A stretch of 64,000 nucleotides of DNA from Sitta carolinensis (lineage: Eukaryota > Chordata > Aves > Passeriformes > Sittidae): NCBI GenBank assembly GCA_032173965.1, contig CM063283.1, positions 88,215,243 through 88,279,242 of the forward strand, given 5' to 3'. Below the pieces are notes generated by a model. The model was not told the origin of the DNA, did not search any database, and saw only the letters and a list, made by a program, of their open reading frames with translations. The position numbers and the translations under genes are program-made. Each line of letters starts with the position of its first letter. Position 1 is the stretch's first letter. This document shows, in pieces, positions 23,691 through 36,863 of the stretch.

Positions 23691-26600
23691 GGTTATGTAC
23701 ACCTGATCCTCATATTTTATTTCCAGCCAATGTCAAATTAAGTACTAACACAAAACCTAGTTTTGCCTTTTTTATGAAATTATGTTGTTTCTGTCCAACA
23801 AATTAGTATCTGTTGCAATTGATGAAAGGATAGTGGTGTATTCCTAGGATTCAGCTATTGAATAAATAAAGAGTGAGATAAAAACCCCTGTTTGGTCGGG
23901 TCTTTTCTGTTAACTAAAAAGCTGAGGATATTCTTAGCAATCAGGAACACTGGACCTGCTTTGCCCTGACATTGCAACAAGGTTATTCTTGATGTGGTAT
24001 GGTTTTAACCAGTCTTGGCTTCTGTTTTGAGGTGAAAGGCCCTCCATCAGCTTCAGTGTTGGGGTGCATCTTGTGACTTTCTGCACACCTCCCAGTGTCA
24101 TACAAAGTAGACTGAGAGAGGGTTGCAGTGGCCTCTGTTGTTTCTGTTTCTTCCTCATCTGGGTAATAGGTGTTTTAATTACTCGCAGCCAATTCAACCA
24201 AATGTATCTCACAGTTGGAAAAAGCTACTTGTTAAATTTTTATTTTGATTTTGGCTTTGAATTCATATTTTTGTCTTTCGAAGCACCAGTTGTATTCTTT
24301 CAAAGTAATTGTAAATTTTCTGAAAAGTTAGCTGGGCTTACTAAGTTTGAACCACATAAAGAATGTTGAATTCTTTCATCTCTTATGAACTACCTCTTCA
24401 GTGTAGTTCTCATTTTCCTTTGTCTTGAAAGAATTAGAAGGCAATCCATAGTGGCATTAATTGTAGCACTATTAAAAAGTTCAAACCTTGAAGTCTTACT
24501 GTGCCAAACCCAAAAATAATGGCATTTTTTTAACCTCTCTGATCTGGGATTCGATAAATTACAATTCTTGTCCTTCCAAAAGAATTTAATATCTTTACAT
24601 TAATTCTATGCTGGTATAAGACTGAAGTTTTCTTCATCTAAAAACAAGTAATCCTGCATTCATGGTCAGTTGTCTTCAGAGCTGTGCCATAAAGGCATCC
24701 ATCATAATTGCCAAGTGAGAAAAGCTAAGCATCTTCCTTAGGCAATAGGTGAAGATAAGAGGAAGTATAAATGTATGCCATAAATCATGACAATACACAC
24801 CAGAAGAAGCTGCTGGGCAGTAGCACAGCCAGAGGATGAGCAGGCAGAGCTGGCAGCCAGGATGGACCTGAGAGCCCAGAGGTGAAAGCAGTAATCCAGA
24901 AAGCAGGACCCCGAGCTAGGGAAATCTGAACATCCTATCTGGGTTTTCTAGGCAGCCCCACACACAGAGGAATGCAGTATATCCTCAGCAAAAGTACAGC
25001 TCACCTGCCATCTCAACAAAGTAGGGAAAATGTGGTCTCAATTGGCATCAGAGGTACAGCAAGATCCTTGCTGTACAGCACCCACCTGGGAAGGGAGAGA
25101 TTTCTTGTTCCTGAAAGTTTCGTGTTAGTCCATGGTTGTCTAATCTAAAGTACAGAAATAGATCAGTATCACCTGATAGAGGCCTAAGTTTCAAATATAA
25201 AATCTGGATTTTTTGCCCTAGGAACTTACATGAGCTAAATGTTTTTAATAGAGAGGAGCTCTTTAGTCAAGCAGATAAAAACATGGAAAGCGGCAATGCT
25301 AAGAAAGTGAAGATAATTTAATGTGGGCTGGGAGCATGAAGAGAGCAGTAGATTCTTTACTCTTCAGTCCAAGTGCTTTCAGGAACAGTGTTATGCAGGA
25401 AATCAGATTAGGTGAGGGATGATGAGAGAAAGTCTCCCCTATCTCTAAAATAGCCTAGCCTTAAAGCAGGTTTATAAGTCAGCTGAATTTAGTGGAGCTA
25501 TTACAGCTGTAAATGTATCTACTTTTTAGGACTGACTTCCCAGTAACGTACAGAAAATAATTTAGTAGACTCTTGTAACAAGAAAGACATTTTCGTCTTC
25601 AGAAGTTGTCTTCTCCTCACCCTTTTGCTTTCTTTTCCCCTGAGAAATAAGGCATCCTATTGCAGCAAGCCGTACATGCATTTCCCACGGGTCCTTTGCC
25701 ATATCCAGCTCTGCACAAAGTAACTGCAAATTGTTGTCAGGGTGACAGAAATAGCTGTGCCTGCCTCCCGTTGACGCAGAAATGAGTCACTGAATTGTAA
25801 GGAAAAGTGGAGCAATATTCTGTGCCTGGGTAGAGTATCCCACTGTGCCCTGTGTGGTTTTGTGGGGGGTGGGTTTTGCCCAAGTAAAGGATAGAGTAGT
25901 GCTATTCCCAAGGGAAGTCTGACTCACCTCTATTCCATGCCTGGGAAAGATCTATAGGAGAAGCTGACAGTTAAATGGGGAAAAAATATTGCAGCTATGG
26001 ATTCCCCTGAGAACACCTTTTCTTTTAACCCATTTGCTTACCATTTGGTATTACTCAAAATCAGAGAGTTTTGGCAGGATATATATCTCAGTGCTATTGT
26101 ATAGTTGGCTGTTGCTAATAGCAAAGATCAAGAAAGACTTGTGGAAAGAGCTGGACTGACATTGATCTATTCAGGTTTTTCATCTTACAGGAGCAAGAGA
26201 AGGGACTGGAAAACATTGGAAAGTATGGTTTTAAAGCTCTTCAAACAAGTTCCTATTGCCATAAATCCTGGAAGTGGTATCCAGTGTTTTGTCACCAAGA
26301 ATTTCAAGGAACCTGCAAGAAGAACAAAACCATAGGAAATAACAAAACCCTCTCCACTGAGTCATGACTAAGAACATGGAAAACCATAAAGTTTTGTAGA
26401 GGGGGTTGAGTCCTAAACCTTGAAAAAGAGAATGGAAATATCCAACAACCCAAATTTTAAAGCCTTCCTCTGCAAGATATTATGGCTTAACATTAACCTA
26501 AATCACTTTTAAACTTGATTCTGTAATATATATGTAAATAAAGTTGCAACTTGCCATATCCCAGTCATGGTGTGGTTGTCTGTTTTTTCTGTATATGAGT

Positions 26601-26696
26601 GGTCAGATCTGAAGGTTCATCTAGCTGATGGGGAGTGGAGAGCAAAAGAAACAGAAGCTTCTTTCACTTTGAGGCTCCCAGTCTTGAATATATGGC

Positions 26697-26716
26697 TTTT
26701 TTTTTTTTTTTTTTTT
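26697..26716. repeat. Poly(T) tract
   Basis: Twenty consecutive T residues, about 400 bp upstream of exon 2. It is too far from the acceptor to be its polypyrimidine tract. Confidence 0.95.
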
Positions 26717-27118
26717 CCTTGTAAAAATCAATGTATTATTTGAAAATGCTTATGGATTTAAAAAGTTGAATAGTTCTTATCAAGGGAATCTTTCACCATT
26801 TTATTAGCTCAGATAGAAAATGGATTTTCCCTGAGTAATACTTAAACAGATAAAGTTGAAAACCCAACTAGAAGATGAATATCTGTCAAGTAAAAAAAAA
26901 ATCTTCCAATGTAAGATAAATCTGAGTTAAATAAAATTTGAAATGCTGGACAGAGCGACCAGGACCAGAGAGGATTAACACATAGAGAATAATGGAAATA
27001 GTTTTCACTGTTGCTTCAAATATATAATAACCAAAAAAGTCATCTGCTTTCTTGGGATTTGGAATGGATACATGCAAAATACTGGAAGTAAGCATTTATA
27101 TTGCTTGGTTCATTGCAG

Positions 27119-27444
27119 GTGTCGTGTCCCTGATCTCCCTGGCTGTGCTGTCCTACGAGCGCTACAGCACTCTCACCCTGTGCCACAAGCGCAGCGATGA
27201 TTTCCGCAAGGCTCTGCTGGCAGTTGGTGGTTCTTGGATTTATTCCCTGGTCTGGACTGTGCCACCTCTGCTCGGCTGGAGCAGCTATGGGGTAGAAGGT
27301 GCAGGCACGAGCTGTTCAGTACGCTGGTCCTCAGAGTCGGCCGAGTCCACATCCTACATCGTCTGTCTCTTCATCTTCTGCCTGGCTGTCCCCGTGACGG
27401 TCATGGTGTACTGCTACGGGCGCCTCCTGCACGCCGTCCAACAG
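27119..27444 (+). CDS. TMTOPS: TMT opsin, coding exon 2 (TM3 to TM5)
   Basis: Second coding exon, covering the rest of codon 113 through residue 221. It carries the TM3 end with E126-R127-Y128, the (D/E)RY G-protein switch, and TM4 (about 144-164) ending in the PPLLGW motif. Extracellular loop 2 has E172, aligned with rhodopsin E181, and C178, the partner of C102 in exon 1. TM5 runs about 191-213 and ends in YCYGRLL. Class members covalently bind retinal and many are bistable; E172 is the likely Schiff-base counterion because the 113-equivalent is Tyr. Acceptor is cattgcag|GT and donor CAG|GTAAGC (phase 0). The exon is much richer in G+C and CpG at third positions than exons 1 and 3. The reading frame continues open a little into the upstream intron, but the splice site and family alignment set the boundary. 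Confidence 0.94.
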
Positions 27445-27949
27445 GTAAGCAGCTGCCTGCTCTCAGTGCAGACTGCTCCCAGGCACGATCTGCATTGCTC
27501 TTTTATCACATTGGAAAGTACTGGTGGTAGAGAGCAAATCGGCAAGCCAAAATGAAATTGAAAAGATGCAGAAATCCTCAAGGAAGGAGCATGAATTCTT
27601 CACCAATCTTTTTAATTCTCCTGAAGCTCCAGTTGAAACTAAGAGATAACATAATACAGATACTGATTTTGTGGTTGGTAATACTGTGGAAAACAGCATA
27701 TGAGAAAAACAGCTTAACAGAGTGAAGTTTGCATTTGTAATGAAGTAAAAATACGTGTTTGCCTGTTTATGAATTAGACATCCATGCAAATACTTCTTCA
27801 TGGTTTTGGAGTATAGCATTTAATAATTTCTGCTTCTTAATCTCTGGAATCTTAACTCTAACATAAATCTATTGTGACTTATTGAGTTATCCCAAGGATC
27901 AGCTTCTTGTAATTCTAGGCCACATTTATATTTTGCTTCTAACTACAAC

Positions 27950-27998
27950 ACCACCACTACTACTACTACTACTACTGCTACTACTAGTACTACTACTG
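27950..27998. repeat. (CTA)n trinucleotide repeat
   Basis: About 16 ACC/ACT-type triplets, mostly CTA, with a few interruptions (ctgcta, ctagta). It lies 500 bp inside intron 2 and is probably length-variable. Confidence 0.93.
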
Positions 27999-30900
27999 CA
28001 ATGATATTTCTCTAAGTGGTTTAAGGTGCACTGCAGACATTCAAAAATGAAACAAAAGACCCTGAAAAGGGTGTGGTACTGTGAAGTTTAAATACTCTTG
28101 GAAAAGTAATTAAATGGTTTAATGATGAATAATGAGTGAAGAATTAATGTATAGGTGTTCTCTAAAAAGCAGTTCTTTAAAATGTTCAGATGAATTAACT
28201 AAGAGTGCTAAAAGGGAAAAAAAGCAGGAAATCCCTGAATTGAGGATCGCCTACAGAATTAAAATGAATGTAGTTTGCTTTGATTAGTCATAAGGAATTA
28301 AGTTTGATTGTTTTACACAATTTGTCAAAACTTTGAGAACATTTAAAGCCCAAATGGGAAATCTTCTCCTCTTTGAGTACTGAGTGGGCCATAAAATCCC
28401 TTTGATGAATCACACATTAGTACTCTTCTTAAAGGTTGTGCAATATTAATATGGAAAAAAAATCCTTTAATTGTAAATGATTCAAATGAAATATCAGTCC
28501 ATATCTGATTTCTGGGCAGCAGTTTCTTTTGCCATCACCTCAAAGTAAGAAGCAGGATCTTGGAATATGTGGAATTAAAAACATGCAGAAGATACATATT
28601 TCTTAAAATTTTGGCTTCTTTTTCCTTCAGCCCTCACTGTCCTTGCTGACAACAGTCTTCATCCACAATATACAAATACTTGTATGGATGAAGCTTCTAT
28701 AGCACATACTTTAGCATCTAGTGCTAAATGTAGACTAGTGTTATTCCATTCACTTAAAAAAAAAAAAATCAGTTATATCAAACGCAATCATAATCTCACT
28801 GATCTGCCTGATGGGTGTCAAGAAGTCATGGCAAACATACTGAGGGAACAAAGTATTATAGAAATTATATGTGCACTCTATAGCCATTTTGTATTTGGTC
28901 ATGAAGACTGGGTAGACTGGGTGGAAGATTAGGTTGATTGATTAAGCAAGTGTCCAGAGGACAAAAAAAGAGGGAAGGATTTTTCCTTCATTTCCTTCAT
29001 TTTCCACAATCCTCTCTCCTCCATTCTCCTCATGACTCCCTGTGTGCTCCACAAGCCTGTGGTGTGCTAAGATTAGGGGATCCTGAGAAATTCTGTAAAT
29101 GGTGGAAGTGAAAGAAAATTGAACCCAATCTCGTATAACCTGTTGGAGGGACAGGCATTAGGGAACTAATACTTGTTAAATGCAAAGGAACTTCAGTGAG
29201 GATTAGATCATATCTTTAAAGTTGTTATGACTAGGGGTCCTAAGAGCTGCCTGAGTATTTGTGAAGTCTTGAATAGCTAAAGCCTAAATTTTTACACAAA
29301 ATGTCTAATGATTTCCTGGTGTTTGTAAAAGATTTTCTTGAAAAGTTATATTCACCAAAGAAAATCTCGATCAGAAAACTCACCAGTCCTCAGCTTTCTG
29401 TGATGTATCAGGAATTATTTTCACCACCATAATCCTAAAACCTTCCATTTCATAAATTTTTCGTGACATACATATAAATTTCTAATGAACATATCATGAC
29501 ACAGTCATGGAAGTACAGGCTTTTTTCCCATTGGTCTGAGGTCCTTTAACTGTTCTGTAATAAATGGGATAGTTCATGAAATGCTAGAGTATGTCATGTT
29601 GCAAACTAGAGGGAGATGAGCAATATGCAAGTGAATATATAGTAGTTCTTATATAAAAGAACAAAGAGGAGGTAGGATAATTTTAAAAAGGTTAAGAGAG
29701 TTACATTCATTGTAATGCTGAAACTCTCTGATGTGGGAAAAAAATTAATTATCTTGCTATTTTCTGGCCTTGTATATTAAAGTCCTTCTATGACCCTCTG
29801 TGTTACATATTTGAAGTAACATGGGAGCATGGCAAACATAGTAAGTGCATTATCCTAAATTCAGCTCCTTTGTCTGTGTTTCATAATTTTGCCAGATCTA
29901 TAGAATTTTTTTATGTTAGACCATTGTATCAATAATGGTATTGCACCCTGAAATCAAGAGTGAAGGAGCTATGCCATTATTAATAGTGCAGTGTAAATTT
30001 ATTGAGGTGGAAGAAATATCTTAAAATATTTGGGATAACTAATGCAAGAATTGTCATGGTGCCTTAATTTTTTATTTGTGCGGACAGTGATTATAGGTCT
30101 ACCTTTCTCTTTTTTTCTTCAGTAAATTTAGTCAGGTGCTGTAGCATTCTGTCACTTGAAGCATTAATAGATCCCATGATGTCATCTGCAATCTGTGTAA
30201 TGGTAGAAAGGATTTTGGTAATACAGGTCTTGTGAAAGATCATCTTTTCAAGGAGCTAGAAGTCAATAACATCCTTGTATAAACGATGTTAATAGCACAT
30301 GCCATTAAACAGCATTAAAACACAACTCCACCACTATTCCCAGAGCTCTTGCCATTTGTCACGCATGAAGACCCTTAGAAATAGCATATTTTTTTAAAGT
30401 TACAGGGGATTTTTTTCCAGGCTGGATTTATCTAGGTGATTGAGTCTGATCAAAGGGGCAAAATTTTCTCCCTCGCAAAATTTATGCACATGTGCATTCT
30501 ATAGCACAAGGGAAGGAAATTGAGGATGGTTTATTTTACCTTGTACAATCACATTTTTTTTTTTCAGTTTTTGCCTTATGATCCTTTTCTATGACACTAC
30601 TCTTTCATTCCCTCTGGAAAAATGTTCTTTGTGAAGTCAGTGTCGGTTGTTTACACTTTGAAAAGTGGGCTCCCAAATGTGGAATTACAGAGATTAGCAT
30701 TGTGATCACTGTAGCACAAAAGACACAACGTGATTAAAATCCTCCACTGAGAGGCTCAGAGAACTCATGTGAACCAGCCTAATGAAAATTAGCAAAACTT
30801 TTAAAAAGAGATCTCTTCAGCCTGCATTATCTCCTCCTTAAATGCAAAAATCCTGCCCAAGGACAAGAAGAGTCCCAGAAGAATGTTTCAAGAAAAGTTT

Positions 30901-33900
30901 TCAGTTTGGTTTTATAAAAGACTCTTGTTTCATTGTCAGTCTTCTTTCATTGAAAGCCATGCCTGAAAAAAGCTTAGCAACTTTTGTGAAATGTAGCTAG
31001 GACATGTAAAACAATAAAAAGGACTGTAAGCAGAGCACAAAGACTTAAACATGCAATTCTCTGCAAAGGACTCTGTGTTGAAGTGGGCAAAGGACCAATG
31101 TTTTATGGGGTTCTGGAGTAGATGGACTTACAAAGTGACCTGATAGTCCTATAGTGTAATAGTCTTTGTTTTGTTTTGTTTTCCTGTCATTATTCCAGTT
31201 CTGCTTTGAGTTTGTTTTTGAAAAACAAAAAAGAAAGAAAAGAGACAAAAATATTGAGGGAAAATTTAAAGACTGTATGAGGCAGAAGTTGGACTACCAG
31301 TATGTTTTGCCCTCCATCCTGTGATGCACCTGTTATTGCTTAATTCCTCAAAAACTTCTAATTTTAACTAGTGACCAAAATATGAGTTCAGGTAGTAGAA
31401 TTACCCAACTATTTCCCTTTATAGCATTTTTTTTTGTTGCTGCTTTTGAAAAGTGTCATATGATTTCTGACTTCCAGATAAACATAGGAGAACCAGATAA
31501 CCTTTTTTTATCCCATCTCCTGACTTTTTCCCCCAGAGTGAAATTATCACTTGGTTATAAACCCAAGGAAACTAAATTTTAAGTATGTATGGTGAAATTT
31601 TGACTCTAGGTTGTTTTTAAAGATTTGGGTATAAACAACAGTGGTGGTTTTGAAATCTCTTGTGCCCACAATGGAAGTCTAAGAGAAAAAGGAAAGAAGA
31701 GAGGGCAATTTTGTAATTTCTGATTACTTAATCTTGTTTTTTAATCTGTACTATTTGGAAAGTTAAACAATACCTGTAAAAGCATTTATTGTATTGCTAT
31801 TCATTAAAGTAGTCAGGAAAGGACAACAAAGTAGAAGGACCACATTAGGGCAGAATGCTTAGAGATTTAAACTGAAAAAAATATTCATATAATACAAAGA
31901 GTAGGATGGGAACGTAATTATTGTTCATCATTCCTTCATATGCTCTATATGCCTATTTATGGATAAATGATTATCTGAAACTTCATCTTTTATGGCACTG
32001 AAGTTATGATTTATGTTGAGAAAACTGATAAAACAATTATGCATGATTAAATCTTAACTTCTTAGAACCCTAAAAAATACCAGGTTTGTAGTCATAGAAG
32101 CAAAGTTAATTTTTTTTTCTAGCTGTTTAATGAAAAAAATAAGTCCCAAGGAAAGTAATTCAAGTGAAGATGATGTAGACCTGGTTGTATAGTTCCTGTA
32201 GATCATCCCTTTCAAATGTGATTAAGTACATTCAGGATTTGACTTAAGTTCCAGTATGTTTGACCCTTGCTGCATCTAAGCCTAAACAGTCAGCTATACT
32301 CATTAGACAGCCATATCTTGTTATTTTTTACCATATACTCATAAATTTTATTTCTTTCCTTTGGATTTTCATATATTCATAGCCCTCCCAGTTTCTGGTG
32401 GCATAGAAGGAAAATGAAAAATAGTTTTGCCTTTAGTTTTAAAACCTTGCCATAAATATATAATAATTATATCTCATTCAAAGAAAAAAGAGATTTGGTT
32501 TGCAAATGAATTAGTAGAAGTTTTCTGTCACATAGTCATAATGAAAAGAGAATTTATTAAAATAGAAGTCTCAGGTTGAGAGAATTGTAATAATCTTACA
32601 AAATGTAATGAAAGGCTTCAGATGGATTATCAACAGCTATAAAGCAATACAGCCTATCACTAAAAAATAAAAAGAACCTCAACAATATTTCCAAATTTTG
32701 TGTACAGCATTCAACAAGCACTTATCAGTAAATATTTAACATCTGCTTAACAGGCAGTTGTTTGAGCCTTGCCAAATTCTTCATGTGCAAGCCACTCTAC
32801 AGCCAGAACTCAAAGTTGGCAACAGATCATTTTTTGTATTCTGTGATAACAGAAATATTTTATGATAACAGACACTGTTTTTTTATTGTTTGATTCTATG
32901 TCATTTGCCATAGGAATGGGCTTTAAGAGAGCAATTTACATTCCTGTGAAACACTATATTTTTTTCAGAATTTTGAGATCATATCTCCAGTAGAAAAGCT
33001 GACTGCTTTTTGTTGTTTTGAAGTAGAGGAGCACTAAAAAACCTTAGACTGCATGTAGTATGTTTTTGTGATCCGTTCTTTGAAGTTCTGATTATTTTCA
33101 AGTCTTCTTGGTTTCTAAACATGAACAAAATTATTAGAATTCCATAGGTGAGGTAATATCTGGAATAAAAAGGCCATGGAATACTTGGAAAAAAGACAAA
33201 ATGTCATATCTCGCTATTTCTTAGTAAGTTATTAAATTCTGTTGAATATGTAGTTTACTTACACTCAGATTGAAATCTGTAGGTGGTATTACATACATAA
33301 GAAATCTTTGCATATGACCTCTTTCTGTTTTAAAAATTTCTGTAACCACTGTCATCTTCACAGCCCATGAGTCCCATTGCTTCTTCTCTCCTTTACCCTC
33401 ATACCATTCTTTACATAGATAGATCTCCTCCTTCCTTCCTTCACTGATTTCCATACAATTTTCCTTTGATGGTTTGAAGATACTGTGAATATACACTGAT
33501 TTTCCAAGGCTTTGAAAAGCTGACACTACTATTCCTATTGTACTGAAGGAAAGCATGCGGTTTTGAGAAATAACCTGTGAGAATTTAAGGCATTTTAAGA
33601 ATCTACCTAGTCTATTCTTTTTCTCTATGTTCCCTCTGTACTCAGTAGAGAAAGAAAATCACATCAAGGAGATAATTCTCAAAACCAGCAATTTTGTTTC
33701 AGCTGCTGATGCATAAGATGAGTAGCATTAAAAGAAGCAGATTATATTATAACAAAACAAGGAAATAGTTTGACCTTGAAAAGGGGATATGGTGTATCAA
33801 TAATTATTATATTTTTAATGGTACCTGTTTTCAATTATTTTCAAAAAAATGTTATAATAGTTAAATTCTTATGCCATTGTGTCACTGTTATTTAATGCTA

Positions 33901-35136
33901 GGTCATAATATAAAGTACAAACATTGTATAACTTTTCAAGCAAAATCTGTAGCATTCTGACACTTACTTCTGACATTCATACTTTTAAAAAACATCAGTT
34001 TTCAGATGTCAGTATTTCATGTTTAAGACAGTTCTATGCTTACATTTTTGTTCAAGAATATTGCAGTGAAGGAAGTGCTGATTATTCCTCCTAGCTGATT
34101 TTGTTTTTGTTTTATTTTAGTGGGAAACCTGTTTGAATAAAAAGTTGCTTTCATTAGCTAGGAGGAAGATTTACTAGTATGCTTAATTTTTAAAGAGGTT
34201 ACTTAGTCTTGTACTCTTTCATAACTATTAGGGTTTTCCCAGGAATTGAAGTGATTATTGCTATCATGAAAACACTGTAAATATAATATTGATTTTTGGT
34301 AGGTTCTACTTTCAACTGCAAAAATATTTCAGCTTTGTGCACTATATTTATACCAGTTTTTATTAAAGGATTCTGTCTCAAGGGAATAAAGTTCAGTGTT
34401 TTCTGTAACAATGGAGAAAAATGTCAAATCCTGAGAAATAAAGGAGAAAGCTCTCTTTATTTTTTCTTTGTGTATAGCTGCAAGGCTTATAAGTTCACCG
34501 TCTCAGCTTTTAGAACAGTAAAAGTATGGTGAATCAATCCTACATAAAACATCTTTCAAAGTCTTTAAGGACATCAGGAGCTGTGCTTGCACAGACACAT
34601 CTAGCTCATGAGTAGCAGGTATACTCGCTCAGGGTTGTTCTCAGTATTTCTGATTAAAAAGAGTCAACTGAGTGTTTAAGCATGTCATCATGTTCATCTT
34701 TGAGGTCTAATCCTGCTGGAAGGGAAGCAGACATGAGAAAAGATTATGATCTTCTTCCCCTGTGCTTGCAGAAGTATAAATCACTAGTTAATTGTCTACG
34801 TTTTGCAGAGAAATGGTGATAAAACTTTAGTGTAAATCAGGCACTGTACAAATTCATTGTAAATCAAATTAATGACTGGTCAGAAAATAGGAATTAATTG
34901 AGTTTGCCACTTTTCATACTTTAGATAAACTAGGGAGAAAATAAGTCTGTCATAATCTTTAATAACAAACTAATAGAAATTTTAGACCTGATCCATTAAT
35001 CTCTGGAATCATTATGTCCATAAAAATAGCCTGTGGTTTCATGAGTCTTTCAGTTAATAGCAAATGGTGTACATCAGTACCAAGCACTAATACCATCTCA
35101 GTTCAGAGTATGATTTAGTAAAGGTTTTTCCTGATT

Positions 35137-35229
35137 AAAAAAAAAAAAAAAAAGCATGAAGTGTTTTTTTGTTTATTTGTTAGGGGGGATTTTAGGTTTT
35201 TTGTTTTGTTTTGTTTTTTTTTTTTTTTT
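35137..35229. repeat. A-tract and T-rich tract pair
   Basis: A run of 17 A (35137-35153) is followed within 50 bp by a T/G-rich stretch ending in about 16 T (35197-35229). The inverted A/T arrangement could fold back, but it is probably simple low complexity. Confidence 0.85.
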
Positions 35230-35661
35230 GCTCACCACTTATAAAACTGGAAAGGTTAAGATACAGAAGGGTGTTTTGCACTGTAAAATATGTGGAGTTT
35301 TGTACTTACATTTTAGCATGCAAGAACTTAACTACACTTAGTCTTCTGTAGTTTAACTCCACTTTGAAGACTGAAGTGTGACCTCAGGAAAACTCCCTGA
35401 CTGAAGACTTGGAAGGAAATTAATTGTCCTACATGTAGCATTGACACTTCTGAAGGTCTGTCTGCAAAGGGATGCTGCTGTGCAAGGAAAAGAAGAAATG
35501 TGCAATGCCCAAAGGCTTCCTTCCCTGGTGATCACTGTGCCCTTGATAACACATTAGCTGTACCATGTGTGAGAGGCCAGTCCCCTGTCCAGGAGGAAAG
35601 TCAAAGCAGAGGACCTTGGTTCACAGCATATAAACCGTAATGTGTATAGCAAAGCCTTCAG

Positions 35662-35990
35662 TCACAGTCGTAGAATTATGGTAGAGTTTGGGTTGGAAGA
35701 GACACTAAACATCATCTAGTTCCAACTCCCTTGCCATGGGCAGGAACATTTCCACTGCACCAGGCTGCTCAATGCCCCATCCAGTGTGCCCTTGAATAGT
35801 TCCAGGACACAGCTTCTCTGTTCCAATGTCTCACCACTATCACAGCAAAGAATTTTTTTCCAAATAGCCAATCTAAACCTGTCCTCTTTCAGTATGGAGT
35901 CATTGCCCTGTTCTATCACATAAAAAGTCATTGTCAAGCTTTCTTGTAGGTAGATCACCTTTAGTTACTGGCAGGTGCTGTAAGACCTCC
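35662..35990 (-). mobile_element. CR1 LINE 3' fragment
   Basis: Minus-strand CR1. The 3' end is at 35662 with a degenerate tail (tagaattatgg on the plus strand), followed by 'gagtttgggttggaagagac', 'tgccatgggcaggaac' and 'accaggctgctcaatgcccc', then the more internal 'tctaaacctgtcctctttca'. It is 5'-truncated near 35990. It is better preserved than the 601-925 copy but has no coding capacity. Confidence 0.85.
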
Positions 35991-36863
35991 TGTGAGTCAA
36001 AACGTACTTCTGCTTTTTCCTAGTGGACCAAAGCGAGTTAACGAGGATGTTTGGTTTGACTTTTTCATCCTTTTTTCATCTCACCATTAGTCCCATGTTA
36101 CTTAGAGCTCCAAGGTTTGGCCAGGGGCATTTGTTATAGCTATTACTGTTCATTGGTTCTGTGATTTAGCCCTCTTTCCACTTCTGAAAATCCCAAAGGC
36201 GCCCGACGCAGTATATGCCAGCAGTAACTGAAGGAAATAATTTTACCTGAGAACTTTATTGTGTGGTGGAGAGCAATGGTGTAAAATATCCATGTACTAC
36301 AGAGGTATGAAAGGGATGCAAATTATTATGTGCCTAGGGAATGAAAATCAAAAGCATATAAAAGAAGTTAAATACGTAAAATCTAGAACAAACTGGTTTC
36401 AAAATTTCTAATCCAGTGTTTCATTAGTTTTAATGCTACCCACTAGGTAAGATTTTTTTACCATCTCAATTGAATCGTGCACATCTGCATGAGTATCCCT
36501 GTATAAATATACATTGAAGGCCTATGACCAGAGGAATGCAATTGAGTTGTCAAGCTGGTATTATATTAATAATAGAAATGTATTAAACAATGTAAATTAA
36601 GGTCAATGATCATACTTTTTCACTACAAATTACATAAGTCAAAACTTAGATTCCCGGGATAGTTGGCACTAAAGCTATTTCATCCAAAAACAAAAGGTGA
36701 GAAAACCCAGTTAGATTTGTCTTACCATCTTCAATGTTTTCTGATCCTGTATCTTGAGCTTAACCTGACTAAAGTTAAGGTGGCCTAACCTACCTGTAAT
36801 GGATATTACTCTTGCTCATATTGTAATATTTTTATCACTTCCTATATGCCCTATTTTTATGGG

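Larger units (their letters stand above)
3243..27118 (+). other. Intron 1 of the TMT opsin gene (about 23.9 kb)
   Basis: Bounded by donor gtaaga at 3243 and acceptor ttcattgcag ending at 27118. It splits a glycine codon (phase 1) at the TM3 boundary, and the two halves join in frame as CFG-VVSL. Inside are CR1 fragments, an older CR1 RT-region relic, two minus-strand ERV LTRs, one plus-strand LTR 3' end and homopolymer T-tracts, each listed separately. In the remaining stretches (for example 3.3-5.6, 6.4-9.6, 10.2-15.0, 16.5-18.3, 21.2-23.5 and 23.7-27.1 kb) I see AT-rich unique-looking DNA with only short, unconvincing open frames. No second gene is evident. Confidence 0.88.

Noticed and set aside
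27052..27118. Open frame running upstream of exon 2, giving an apparent Met start
   Set aside because: This is intronic sequence before the acceptor cattgcag. The family alignment begins at the split glycine codon.
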